From positions 1 to 64,000 of the forward strand of contig JAFEBQ010000045.1 in assembly GCA_018242585.1 (NCBI GenBank): DNA of 64,000 bases. The letters run 5' to 3'. The position numbers and the translations under genes are program-made. Below the pieces are notes generated by a model. The model was not told where the DNA came from. It saw nothing but the letters and a program-made list of their open reading frames with translations, and did no database searches. The stretch is from Planctomycetota bacterium. Its GTDB lineage: Bacteria; Planctomycetota; Planctomycetia; Pirellulales; PNKZ01. This document shows, one piece after another, positions 18,122 through 26,723 of this stretch. Numbering within the stretch: position 1 is the first letter of the stretch; every line of letters starts with the position of its first letter.

Positions 18122-19309
18122 ATGTCACGGTCATTGCTTCGTCGCGCGCTCTTGGCAGCCCTGGTTGCTTTGACCAGCGTGCTTTCCGCCCCCGCGACCT
18201 TTGCCCAGGCCGTCGCCTCGGCCAGCGCCGAAGGGTTGGCCCCGGTCATTCAGCCATTCGTCGACAGCCACGGCATCGCCGGCGCCGTCGTCACGGTGGC
18301 CAACCGGGACAAACTGCTGACGCTCGATGTGGTCGGCGCCGCCGATGTCGCCACGGGGCAGCCGATGCGGCCGAACACCATGTTCTGGATCGCGTCGCAG
18401 TCCAAGCCGATCACCAGCACGGCGCTAATGATCCTGGTGGACGAAGGGAAAGTGAACCTCGACGACCCGGTCGAGAAGTATCTTCCCGAGTTCAAGGGGC
18501 AGATGCTCGAAGTTAAGAAAGCGGGGGGCAGCAAAGAGACGGAACTTCGCCCGCCGAAGCATCCGATCACCGTGTGGAACGTGCTGAGTCATACCAGCGG
18601 CCTGCCGTTTCGCTCGGCCGCCGAAGTGCCGACGCTCGACGGGTTGACACTGGCCGACGCGGTGAAGAGCTACGCCCAGACGCCGCTCACGTTCGAGCCC
18701 GACACCAAGTACGCCTACTCGAACGCCGGCATCAACACCGCTGGACGCATCATCGAAGTCGTCAGCGGCCTGCCGTTCGAGACCTTCGTCGACCAGCGCT
18801 TATTTCAACCGTTGGGAATGACCGACACCACGTTCTGGCCCAATGAAGAACAGGTCGCGAGGTTGGCCAAGTCGTACAAGCCGAACGACGACAAGACCAA
18901 CCTGGTCGAAGTCAAGATCGGCCAGTTGCGCTACCCGCTCAGCGACCGGACGCGGCACGTCATGCCCGCCGGCGGTTACTTCTCGACGGCCAACGATTGC
19001 GTCCGGCTCTGCCAGATGGTGCTCAACGGCGGCACGTTTCAAGGGAAGCGCATCCTCTCGGAAACGGCCGTCAAGGAAATGACTCGCCGGCAAACGGCCG
19101 AAGGGTTGAACAGCTACGGCCTGGGCTGGTCGGTGAACGGCAAGAACTTCGGTCACGGCGGCGCGCACGCCACGAACATGAACGTCGACACCGACCGCGG
19201 GCTGGTCACCGTGTTTCTGATTCAAGCCGCCGGCGGCTTCCCCACCAATGGCAAGGAATGCCAAGGGGCATTCAACCGGGCCGTGATCGAACGGTTCGGC
19301 AAGAAGTAG
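18122..19309 (+). CDS. Secreted class C beta-lactamase-like serine hydrolase
   Basis: A 395-residue exported protein. Its signal peptide ends near APATFAQA. Catalytic SxxK is S92-Q-S-K95 (WIASQSKPITSTALM), YxN is Y199-S-N201, and HGG (FGHGGAHAT) stands for the third motif. This set defines the family of class C beta-lactamases, DD-peptidases and esterases such as EstB. Esterase activity on small substrates is more likely than drug resistance. AAGGGA lies seven bases before ATG 18122; a GTG at 18107 is an alternative. A palindromic repeat follows. Confidence 0.88.
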   Translation: MSRSLLRRALLAALVALTSVLSAPATFAQAVASASAEGLAPVIQPFVDSHGIAGAVVTVANRDKLLTLDVVGAADVATGQPMRPNTMFWIASQSKPITSTALMILVDEGKVNLDDPVEKYLPEFKGQMLEVKKAGGSKETELRPPKHPITVWNVLSHTSGLPFRSAAEVPTLDGLTLADAVKSYAQTPLTFEPDTKYAYSNAGINTAGRIIEVVSGLPFETFVDQRLFQPLGMTDTTFWPNEEQVARLAKSYKPNDDKTNLVEVKIGQLRYPLSDRTRHVMPAGGYFSTANDCVRLCQMVLNGGTFQGKRILSETAVKEMTRRQTAEGLNSYGLGWSVNGKNFGHGGAHATNMNVDTDRGLVTVFLIQAAGGFPTNGKECQGAFNRAVIERFGKK

Positions 19310-19324
19310 CAAGCGGCGAGTCTT

Positions 19325-19495
19325 ATACCTCTCCCTTTAAGGGAGAGGTCGCGGAGCAAAGCGCAGCGGGTGAGGGTAAAGACGTCGCAGGCCAGATGGC
19401 TTTGAGTTCTGTGATTGCTTTCTGAGCGCGGAGTCTCGGGGTTGGCGGCGCGTTTACCCTCCCCCAGCCCCTCCCTGGCAGGGAGGGGGGTTTGT
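19325..19495. repeat. Paired palindromic element with GGGTGAGGGTAAA/TTTACCCTC arms
   Basis: A left hairpin CCTCTCCC-tttaa-GGGAGAGG near 19328-19348 is followed by GGGTGAGGGTAAA. The right side has TTTACCCTCCCCC and then CCCCTCCCTG-gca-GGGAGGGG. The arms face each other around about 70 bases. The same wording recurs at 56068-56210. Confidence 0.6.
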
Positions 19496-19525
19496 CGAAC
19501 CAGCTTGAAACTTGCGAGGTGGATC

Positions 19526-21634
19526 ATGGCGGGCGCAGCACAGAACCGTTCCCACTGTTCCCGGCGGGCGTGGTTGCACTCCTCGTCGGCGACGATCGGC
19601 GCGCTGGCCTTGGGGCCCTGGGCCGCCGCGGTGACCGCCTGGGCGGCCGAGCCGACGACGGGGGCCAAAGCGCCGCCGCCAGCGCCGTTGAATCGTTATC
19701 CACGGATGGTCCACGATTACTATGTGGATCAACTGCGCGAGTTCGAGCGCCGCAACTTGGCGCGCCTGGCCGCGCTGCAAACCAAGGCCGACGCCGAAGC
19801 TTACGTGGCCGACGTGCGGGCCAAGATCGCACGCTGCTTCGGTCCACAGCCCGAGCGAACGCCGCTCAACCCGCGCATTACTGGCACGCTCGACCGTGAC
19901 ACCTATCGGGTCGAAAAAGTCGTCTTCGAAAGCCGGCCGCAGTTCTTCGTGACGGCCAATTTGTATCTCCCCAAGAACCTGAAGGGGCCCGCGCCGGCGG
20001 TCGTCGGCGCCTGCGGCCACTCGGCAAACGGTAAGGTGTTCGAGGCGTACCAGTCCTTCTCGCAAGGGCTCGTGCGCCAGGGCTACGTCGCGCTGATCTT
20101 CGACCCGATGGGGCAGGGGGAGCGGCTGCAGTTGCCCGACGAGAACCTGAAGCCGCGCGTGAACGCTGGCACGGGCGAGCACCTGATGGTCGGCAATCAA
20201 CAATTTCTGGTCGGCGAGTTTTTCGGCGCGTGGCGGGCTTGGGATGGCGTTCGGGCGCTCGATTACTTGCTGACGCGTGAAGAAGTCGATCCGCGCCACG
20301 TCGGCGTCACCGGTAGCTCGGGCGGCGGGACCGAAACGGCCTGGCTGTGCGGCGTGGATCAGCGTTGGACCATGGCTGCCCCGAGCAGCTTCATCACTAC
20401 GTTCCGCCGCAATTTGGAGAACGAGCTTCCCGGCGACACCGAGCAGTTGCCGCCGCGTGTACTGGCCGAGGGGCTAGACCACGCCGACTTCATGGCCGCG
20501 ATTGCACCGAAGCCAATCGTCATTCTGGCCCAAGAGCAAGACTTCTTCGACGTCCGTGGCTCGATCGAGGCCGTGACGCGTCTCAAGCGATTGTACTCGC
20601 TGCTCGGCGCGTCGCCCGATGATGTGTCGCTGTACATCGGCCCAGGCGGCCACGGCTATAGCGCCGACGCTCGCGAGGCGATGTACAAGTGCTTCAATCG
20701 AGCCTGCGGCCGCGAAGCAACGGCACCCGAATCGACACTCAAGATCGAAACGGACGCCGACCTGTACTGCACGCCGCGTGGACAGATTGCCGACCTCAAG
20801 AACAAGCCCATTACTGCATTCACGCGAGAGAAGGCCGAGCAGTTGGCCCGTGCGCGGAGCACGGTGGCGAGGAGCAAGCTACGCGGCGCGGTGACCGACG
20901 TGCTTAAGCTCGACGCGCGGCAGGGCGTGCCCGAGTTTCGTATCCTGCGCCCGCGGCGCGGCGTCGACCATCTGCTCCCCTGGTCGGCGATGTACACCAT
21001 CGAGACCGAGCCGGGGATCGAAGCGATCGTTTACCGGCTGATGGACAAGCCGTCCTATTCGCGCCCACCGGTCCAGGCGAATCGCGCCATTCTGTACATC
21101 GCTGGCGAGAGCAGCGACGCCGAGTTGCGCGGCGAGCCGCTGATTCGCGAGCTGGTCAAAGCCGACAGCGATGCCACGCTCTATACGTGCGACGTGCGCG
21201 GCCTGGGTGAGTCGCGTCCCAACACGGTGAACGACACCGCTTACGCCTCGGCCTATGGCAGCGACTACATGTACGCCGGCTATGCCCAGATGTTCGATCG
21301 GCCGTACTTGGGGCGGCGGACGCACGACGTGCTGTGCGTGCTCGACTGGCTGCGCACCTTTGGCCACGTCGATGTCCACCTGGTCGGGCGCGGCTACGGC
21401 GCGCTGCCGGCGGCATTCGCGGCCTTGCTGCACGGGAACGTCACGCAGGTGACGCTCAAGAACGCGCCGGCGTCATATCAACAGATCGCGTCGGTCGATC
21501 TTTACAAGTGGCCGCTGTCGGCATTTCTGCCCAACGTCTTGGCTCATTTCGACCTGCCCGACGTGTACCGCGAGTTGCAGGCCAAGAAGCTGCAACTGCT
21601 CGAACCGTGGAATGTGGATTGTCGGCCGGCGTGA
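19526..21634 (+). CDS. Tat-exported two-domain alpha/beta hydrolase (acetyl-xylan-esterase-like)
   Basis: A 702-residue protein with a Tat-type start (CSRRAWLHSSSATIGALALG). The first alpha/beta-hydrolase domain, about 60-430, has an intact nucleophile elbow G263-S-S265-G-G, a mid-domain acid candidate in AQEQDFFD and histidine in GPGGHGYS, so it should be active. The family contains acetyl-xylan and glucuronoyl esterases. The second half (about 480-700) again has the fold (AILYIAGE, YTCDVRGLGESRP), but its elbow reads LVGRGYGAL, without serine, so it is probably inactive. ATG 19526 has GAGGTG six bases upstream; the longer frame starts in repeat DNA. Confidence 0.85.
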   Translation: MAGAAQNRSHCSRRAWLHSSSATIGALALGPWAAAVTAWAAEPTTGAKAPPPAPLNRYPRMVHDYYVDQLREFERRNLARLAALQTKADAEAYVADVRAKIARCFGPQPERTPLNPRITGTLDRDTYRVEKVVFESRPQFFVTANLYLPKNLKGPAPAVVGACGHSANGKVFEAYQSFSQGLVRQGYVALIFDPMGQGERLQLPDENLKPRVNAGTGEHLMVGNQQFLVGEFFGAWRAWDGVRALDYLLTREEVDPRHVGVTGSSGGGTETAWLCGVDQRWTMAAPSSFITTFRRNLENELPGDTEQLPPRVLAEGLDHADFMAAIAPKPIVILAQEQDFFDVRGSIEAVTRLKRLYSLLGASPDDVSLYIGPGGHGYSADAREAMYKCFNRACGREATAPESTLKIETDADLYCTPRGQIADLKNKPITAFTREKAEQLARARSTVARSKLRGAVTDVLKLDARQGVPEFRILRPRRGVDHLLPWSAMYTIETEPGIEAIVYRLMDKPSYSRPPVQANRAILYIAGESSDAELRGEPLIRELVKADSDATLYTCDVRGLGESRPNTVNDTAYASAYGSDYMYAGYAQMFDRPYLGRRTHDVLCVLDWLRTFGHVDVHLVGRGYGALPAAFAALLHGNVTQVTLKNAPASYQQIASVDLYKWPLSAFLPNVLAHFDLPDVYRELQAKKLQLLEPWNVDCRPA

Positions 21635-21703
21635 AGGCCGAGCGATGAGCGGCTAGCCATTAGCGATGAGACCGGTAGAGCGGAGGGCGCTTTCGCGATC
21701 GTC

Positions 21704-23047
21704 CTACTCTTTTCGCATTCGATCGATGACGACCGCGGCCAGGATGACCGCGCCGAGTACGATTCCTTGCATGTCGCCTTTCACGCCGAGCAGATTCATA
21801 CCGTTGTTGATGACGGCGATGATCAGCGCGCCGACCAGGGTTTCAAAGATTCGTCCCTGGCCGCCGTTGAGCGACGTGCCACCGACAACGACCGCGGCAA
21901 TGACGTACAACTCGTACACTTGCCCATAGGTCGGAGCGCCGCTGCGCAATTGCGAAGCCATCACAATCCCGCCCAGTCCGGCCAACGCGCCGCAGACGAC
22001 ATAGACCACCAGCAGCACCCGATCGACCGGCACACCCGACAGCCGGGCCGCTTCTTTGTTGCCGCCAACCGCATAGACGTACCGGCCGAACACGGTGCGG
22101 GTCATCAACCAGTGGGCGATGGCGTAGAGCGCGACCATCAACAGCACCGAATTGGGCAACCCCAGCACGTCGCGGTCCAAGCCCAAGGCGCCAAACCGCT
22201 CGGGGACGCGATCGATCGATTGGCCGTCGCTGAGCCGCTGGGCCAGGCCGCGGGCAATCAACATCGTGGACAACGTGACAATGAACGGCGGCACTCGGAA
22301 CCGCGTGATCATCAATCCATTAAACGCCCCCACCGCGGCGCACAGAGCAATAGCAGCCAGCGCACAGACCGTGATCCCCAGATTGGTCACGTCCACTCCG
22401 CCACCGTAATCGCGTATCAACAACGTGCAGGTGACTGCCGAAACGGCGATCAGCGCTCCGACCGAAAGGTCGATGCCAGCGGTGATGACCACCATCGTCA
22501 TACCGATTGACAGAATCGCGATCACCACGATCTGGCTGGTGATGTTCAGCAGGTTGCTCGTCGTCAGGAATCGCGAGCCCGCTTGGGTCGCCGGGCGGAT
22601 GATCGTGGCCGATTTGAAAGCCGCTTGCTCGTCGGCCAGGCGCTCGAAGATACCCCAGCGATACGTGGCATCGGTCGTGGCCACGAAATCGATCTTTGCT
22701 CCGTCGGCCAGGCGATTAGCGATCTCTTGATAAGCCGCCCGCGGCGATGCCGCGATCTGGCCGGCGACTTTCAGGCCGCGCGTCTCCAACTGCTCTGCGA
22801 TTATAGTCGCCTGAGCGCGTTCGGCGGGCGTGTCACGCACCACGATCAGCACGTTCTGCCGCTCGGCGCTGCTCGCGTCCTTGATCGTCGCGGCAAGCGA
22901 CTCGGCCGCCGGCGGGCCGGTCAGCGTTTGCTCCTGCCAGGTGACGACGGTCAACACGCCGCACAACAGCAGCAGCACCAGCGTCATCATTGATTCGGCC
23001 ATCCGCCAGCGCTGCCCGCCCGCCGGCCGGTGAGGTATTGCGTTCAT
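21704..23047 (-). CDS. Ribose-type ABC transporter permease with extra N-terminal periplasmic domain
   Basis: A 447-residue inner-membrane permease of the RbsC/XylH kind (usual length about 320-340). After TM1 (about 20-37) comes an inserted, mostly hydrophilic segment of about 115 residues (42-160), before the usual TTSNLLNIT start. The rest is standard, with GMTMVVITAGIDLSVGALIA and the late VVGGTSLNGGQGRI loop. The insert begins ERQNVLIVVRDTPAERAQA and has the alternating pattern of a sugar-binding-protein lobe. Its ATG overlaps the stop of the ATPase gene (ATGA, 23044-23047), so the two are translationally coupled. Confidence 0.88.
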   Translation of the reverse strand: MNAIPHRPAGGQRWRMAESMMTLVLLLLCGVLTVVTWQEQTLTGPPAAESLAATIKDASSAERQNVLIVVRDTPAERAQATIIAEQLETRGLKVAGQIAASPRAAYQEIANRLADGAKIDFVATTDATYRWGIFERLADEQAAFKSATIIRPATQAGSRFLTTSNLLNITSQIVVIAILSIGMTMVVITAGIDLSVGALIAVSAVTCTLLIRDYGGGVDVTNLGITVCALAAIALCAAVGAFNGLMITRFRVPPFIVTLSTMLIARGLAQRLSDGQSIDRVPERFGALGLDRDVLGLPNSVLLMVALYAIAHWLMTRTVFGRYVYAVGGNKEAARLSGVPVDRVLLVVYVVCGALAGLGGIVMASQLRSGAPTYGQVYELYVIAAVVVGGTSLNGGQGRIFETLVGALIIAVINNGMNLLGVKGDMQGIVLGAVILAAVVIDRMRKE

Positions 23048-24549
23048 TGCACCGCCAGTTTCATGATCTGTTGTTGCGTGGCTTGCCGCGCGTCGGTGAT
23101 CTCGCCGGCAATTCGCCCTTCGTGCATCACTAGAATTCGATCGGCCATCCCCAGCACCTCGGGCAACTCGCTGCTGATCATCAAGATGCCTTTCCCCTGC
23201 GCGGCCAATTGGTTCATCAACAAGTAGATCTCGTATTTCGCGCCCACATCGATGCCGCGCGTCGGCTCGTCGAACAGTAACACTTCGCTATTGGCTTCCA
23301 GCCATTTGGCCAGCACGACTTTCTGCTGGTTGCCCCCCGACAGGTTCTTGGCCAACTGCCGCACGTGGGGAATCTTGATCCGCAGTTGCTCGACATAGCG
23401 GTTGAACGCCTGCCGCTCGCCGCCGCGACCAATGACGCCGGCCCGGCTAAAACGGCGCAGGTTCGGCAGGCCGAAGTTCTCGAGCACTGACTGGCCGAGG
23501 ATCAACCCTTGCTGCTTGCGATCCTCCGTCAACAGGCAGATTCCCGCCGCAATGGCGTCGCGCGGCTGGCGAATGTCGAGCTGCCGGCCATTGAGGCGAA
23601 TCGTCCCGGCGCTGCGCCGGTCGGCGCCGAAGATCAATCGCGCCGTTTCGGTTCTCCCGGAGCCGACCAGCCCGGTCAGCGCGACCACCTCGCCACGGCG
23701 AATGTTGAACGACACATCTCGAATTCGCTCGCCGTCGGAAAGCCCAGCAACTTCCAGCAGCGGCGCGCCGATCGGCACGCTGCGCGTTGGGTATTCGGCG
23801 TCGAGCGAGCGGCCGACCATTTCGGCGATCAATTGCTCGCGGCTCACCTCGCCGGTTCGATGGGTCGAGACATTCCGGCCGTCGCGTAAAACGGTCACCC
23901 GATCGGCGATTTCGTAAATCTCGTCCAAGCGGTGACTGATGAAGACAATGCCGATTCCCTGGCTGCGCAGCTCGCGCATCAGCGTGAACAACGCCCCGAC
24001 CTCTTGCGGCGTCAGCGGCGCGGTCGGCTCGTCCATCACCAGCACCCGGGCGTCCAACAGCAACGCCTTAGCAATCTCGACCAACTGTTGCTGGGCGACC
24101 GACAAGCGATAACACGGCGTGTCGGGATCGATCAGCGCGCCCAGGCGTGCGAACAATTGCTCGGTCATGTGACGTTCAGCCCGGCGGTCGACCCAACCCA
24201 GGCGGGCACGTTCGCGCCCCAGGAACAGGTTCTCGCGCACCGAAAGGTGCGGAATCAGATTGAACTCTTGATAAATGATCGCGATGCCAGCTCGCGCTGA
24301 CTGGGCCGGGTCGGCAATGTCGACGCGCTGGCCACGGATGCGAATCTCGCCCTGGTCGGGGCGGTGCGCCCCGCCGATCGTCTTGATCAGCGTGCTCTTG
24401 CCAGCGCCGTTTTCCCCCAACAGCGCCAGGACTTCCCCCTCGTTGAGGTCGAGACTGACCCCGTCGAGCGCCAACACGCCGGGAAATTCCTTGCGAATGC
24501 CGCGCAGTTCGAGCAGCGGTGCGGTGGCCGGCGCGGCGGTGGCGTTCAT
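23044..24549 (-). CDS. Sugar ABC transporter ATPase with two nucleotide-binding domains (RbsA/MglA type)
   Basis: A 501-residue cytoplasmic ATPase built of two fused domains. The first has Walker A GENGAGKST (45-53), signature LSVAQQQLVEIAKALL and Walker B VLVMDEPTAPL. The second has the degenerate Walker A GLVGSGRTE and signature LSGGNQQKVVLAKWL with LLFDEPTRG. One intact and one degenerate site is normal for importers of ribose, galactose or xylose. It powers uptake with the binding protein upstream and the permease downstream. ATG 24549 is used because the earlier start at 24612 runs into the binding-protein gene. Confidence 0.92.
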   Translation of the reverse strand: MNATAAPATAPLLELRGIRKEFPGVLALDGVSLDLNEGEVLALLGENGAGKSTLIKTIGGAHRPDQGEIRIRGQRVDIADPAQSARAGIAIIYQEFNLIPHLSVRENLFLGRERARLGWVDRRAERHMTEQLFARLGALIDPDTPCYRLSVAQQQLVEIAKALLLDARVLVMDEPTAPLTPQEVGALFTLMRELRSQGIGIVFISHRLDEIYEIADRVTVLRDGRNVSTHRTGEVSREQLIAEMVGRSLDAEYPTRSVPIGAPLLEVAGLSDGERIRDVSFNIRRGEVVALTGLVGSGRTETARLIFGADRRSAGTIRLNGRQLDIRQPRDAIAAGICLLTEDRKQQGLILGQSVLENFGLPNLRRFSRAGVIGRGGERQAFNRYVEQLRIKIPHVRQLAKNLSGGNQQKVVLAKWLEANSEVLLFDEPTRGIDVGAKYEIYLLMNQLAAQGKGILMISSELPEVLGMADRILVMHEGRIAGEITDARQATQQQIMKLAVQ

Positions 24550-24577
24550 CGTGTTCACGACTCGATGCGTAACGACA

Positions 24578-25612
24578 TCAATTTTTGGGCAACGTCTGGT
24601 CCGCCTTGCCATCGGCCTGGCGATACAAGGCGGTCGGGATCAATTGCTCGCGCGGCAGTTCATCGCCGCGGAAGTAACGGACCACGCTCTCGACGGCCAT
24701 GGCGCCGATGCGCTCGGGAAACTGGATGGGATCGGCGTAAATCTTGCCATCGCGGATCGCCAACTTGCCATCGGCCTGGCCGTCGAAGCCGATGATTTTG
24801 ACCTGCCGCGCCTTGTCGGCCTTCTCGACGGCGGCACGGGCCCCCAGGGCCGACGGATCGTTGATGGCAAAGATGCCGGCCAGGTCGGTATGCGCCTGCA
24901 AGGTATCTTCGGCAGTACGATAGCCCTTGTCTTTTTGACCGTCGCCGGGCAGCTCGGCCACGATCGCGATCCGCGACTCGGGATGTTTGACATTGTGCCG
25001 GTCGATCACCTCGCGGAAGCCCTTCACGCGCAACTGGCACGACTCGGCCTGCTTGAAGTCGAGGATCACCACTTTGCCGCCGGCGGGGCCGAGCGCCTCG
25101 ATCATGGCGTCGCCGGCTTGCTTGCCGCCGCCATAATTGTCAGTGGCAATGTGCGAGATCACGCGCGAATCCGGCGACAGACAGGCAATATCGGCCGTAA
25201 AGACCGGGATGCCCGCCGCCGCCGCTTTCTGCAAGGCTGGCGTGATGCTGCGCGAATCGCAGGGGCACAACACGATAGCCACCACCTGATGCACGATGAA
25301 GTCATCGATCTGCCGGGCCTGGTTTTGCACATCAAGCTCGCCGCTCAGCGCGATCACTTCGTAACCTTGCTTGGCGGCCTCGGCGGTGATGGTATCGGCG
25401 ATCGTTTTGAAGAACGGATTCGTAAGCGTGAGGACCGAGACGCCGATCGTGCCGCGTTTCAAGGGCGTCGCGCTGTCCGACAGCTTGCGCGTGGCGGGCT
25501 CGCCGCCGTGCGAACCGCAACCTGTAATGACAACTCCCAGAATTGCGACCAGCGCTGTGGCGACGCAGTCGCAAGAGGCTCGATAACCGGCCCGGCGGCG
25601 TAACATGTGCAT
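24578..25612 (-). CDS. Sugar ABC transporter substrate-binding lipoprotein (RbsB-like)
   Basis: A 344-residue periplasmic binding protein of the LacI/RbsB fold. The lipobox VITGC ends the signal, which suits a membrane-tethered receptor. The mature part begins TIGVSVLTLTNPFFKTIADTI and contains further pattern blocks (CPCDSRSITPALQKAAAAGIPVF, HIATDNYGGGKQAG, IFAINDPSALGA, IIGFDGQADG), all typical for ribose, xylose or similar. It is first in the operon, 28 bases before the ATPase gene. Start is unclear: ATG 25612, ATG 25606 or TTG 25633 are possible and none has a strong ribosome-binding site. The operon is divergent from the shikimate-dehydrogenase-like gene. Confidence 0.9.
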   Translation of the reverse strand: MHMLRRRAGYRASCDCVATALVAILGVVITGCGSHGGEPATRKLSDSATPLKRGTIGVSVLTLTNPFFKTIADTITAEAAKQGYEVIALSGELDVQNQARQIDDFIVHQVVAIVLCPCDSRSITPALQKAAAAGIPVFTADIACLSPDSRVISHIATDNYGGGKQAGDAMIEALGPAGGKVVILDFKQAESCQLRVKGFREVIDRHNVKHPESRIAIVAELPGDGQKDKGYRTAEDTLQAHTDLAGIFAINDPSALGARAAVEKADKARQVKIIGFDGQADGKLAIRDGKIYADPIQFPERIGAMAVESVVRYFRGDELPREQLIPTALYRQADGKADQTLPKN

Positions 25613-25818
25613 GATTCGCGGCGATGATGGCAATTGGGGGGACAGCTTGGCGTATCGGCCGGCGCGGCCTGAAATGCTCGTAATTGACGGGGCTTTTCGT
25701 GCGGCTTCGCGCTTGCCGCCCCTTGAGCGATCGAATAACGTGAGACGCAGTAAACGCTGGGGGGAAGTTTAAGCCCCGCCAACCTGACAAGCAATCGAGC
25801 GCAGGAACCGACGCACGC

Positions 25819-26670
25819 ATGGCTCGCAACTTTCTCAGTCCGCTGACCGGCTCGTTCGCCCAGCCCGCCGCCGAAAACCCGACCGTGGCGATGATCGAAG
25901 CGGCCTATCGCCACCACCGGCTCGACTGGCGCTATATCAATTGTGAAGTGCCCCCCGAGAAACTGGCCGACGCCGTGCGCGGCGCCCGGGCCATGAACTG
26001 GGCTGGTTTCAATTGCTCGCTGCCGCACAAGGTGGCGGTGATCGCGCTCTTGGACGGGCTGGGAGAGTCGGCGACGATCATGGGGGCGGTCAATTGCGCC
26101 GTGCGGCGCGACGGCAAGTACATCGGCGAGAACACCGACGGCAAGGGCTTCCTCGCTTCGCTGAAAGAGACGATCGACCCGGCGGGCAAAACGCTGGTGC
26201 TGCTGGGGGCCGGCGGCGCGGCCCGGGCGATCGCGGTCGAGACGGCTTTGGCCGGAGTCAAGCGGATGATCGTCGTCAATCGCTCGGCCGAGCGTGGTCA
26301 GCAACTGGTCGATCTGATCAATGCCAAGACGCCGGCCAAAGCCGAGCTGACCCTTTGGCAAGGGGACTATCGCGCGCCCGAGGGAACCGACATCGTCGTG
26401 AACGCGACGTCGATCGGGCTGTTTCCCGACCTCGAGGCGCGCGTGCCGCTTGACCTGACGTCGCTAGCGCGTGGCACGGTCGTGGCCGACGTGATTCCCA
26501 ACCCGCCCCACACGCGCTTGATTCGCGAAGCCCGCGAGCACGGCTGCCGAGTGATCGACGGGCTGGGGATGCTGGTGAATCAAGGAGTGATCAGCATCAA
26601 GTATTGGACCGGCATCGACGCCGACCCGGGCGTGATGCGCGGCGAGCTGGAAGAGATCTTCGGCGTCTGA
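25819..26670 (+). CDS. Shikimate-dehydrogenase-like oxidoreductase with altered substrate site
   Basis: A 283-residue protein with the AroE fold. Catalytic Lys71 (FNCSLPHK), Asn92 (GAVNC) and Asp107 (ENTDGKGF) are all present, and so is the NADP site GAGGAARA (130-137) with VNRS after the second strand. What is missing is the SxS-P block that holds the shikimate carboxylate (SKSP in the E. coli enzyme); here this position reads GSFAQPAAENPT. It therefore may act on a different polyol acid. It is divergent from a ribose-type importer and 53 bases ahead of a DUF4432 gene, so sugar or cyclitol catabolism is plausible. A true biosynthetic AroE is the alternative. Confidence 0.85.
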   Translation: MARNFLSPLTGSFAQPAAENPTVAMIEAAYRHHRLDWRYINCEVPPEKLADAVRGARAMNWAGFNCSLPHKVAVIALLDGLGESATIMGAVNCAVRRDGKYIGENTDGKGFLASLKETIDPAGKTLVLLGAGGAARAIAVETALAGVKRMIVVNRSAERGQQLVDLINAKTPAKAELTLWQGDYRAPEGTDIVVNATSIGLFPDLEARVPLDLTSLARGTVVADVIPNPPHTRLIREAREHGCRVIDGLGMLVNQGVISIKYWTGIDADPGVMRGELEEIFGV

Positions 26671-26723
26671 TCGCCCGTTGGATACGCACTCGACGGAACC
26701 ATTGACGAATCGGGAGCCATGCC

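Noticed and set aside
18122-19309. Antibiotic-resistance beta-lactamase
   Set aside because: The motif set is shared with esterases and DD-peptidases, and context is polysaccharide degradation; resistance cannot be claimed.
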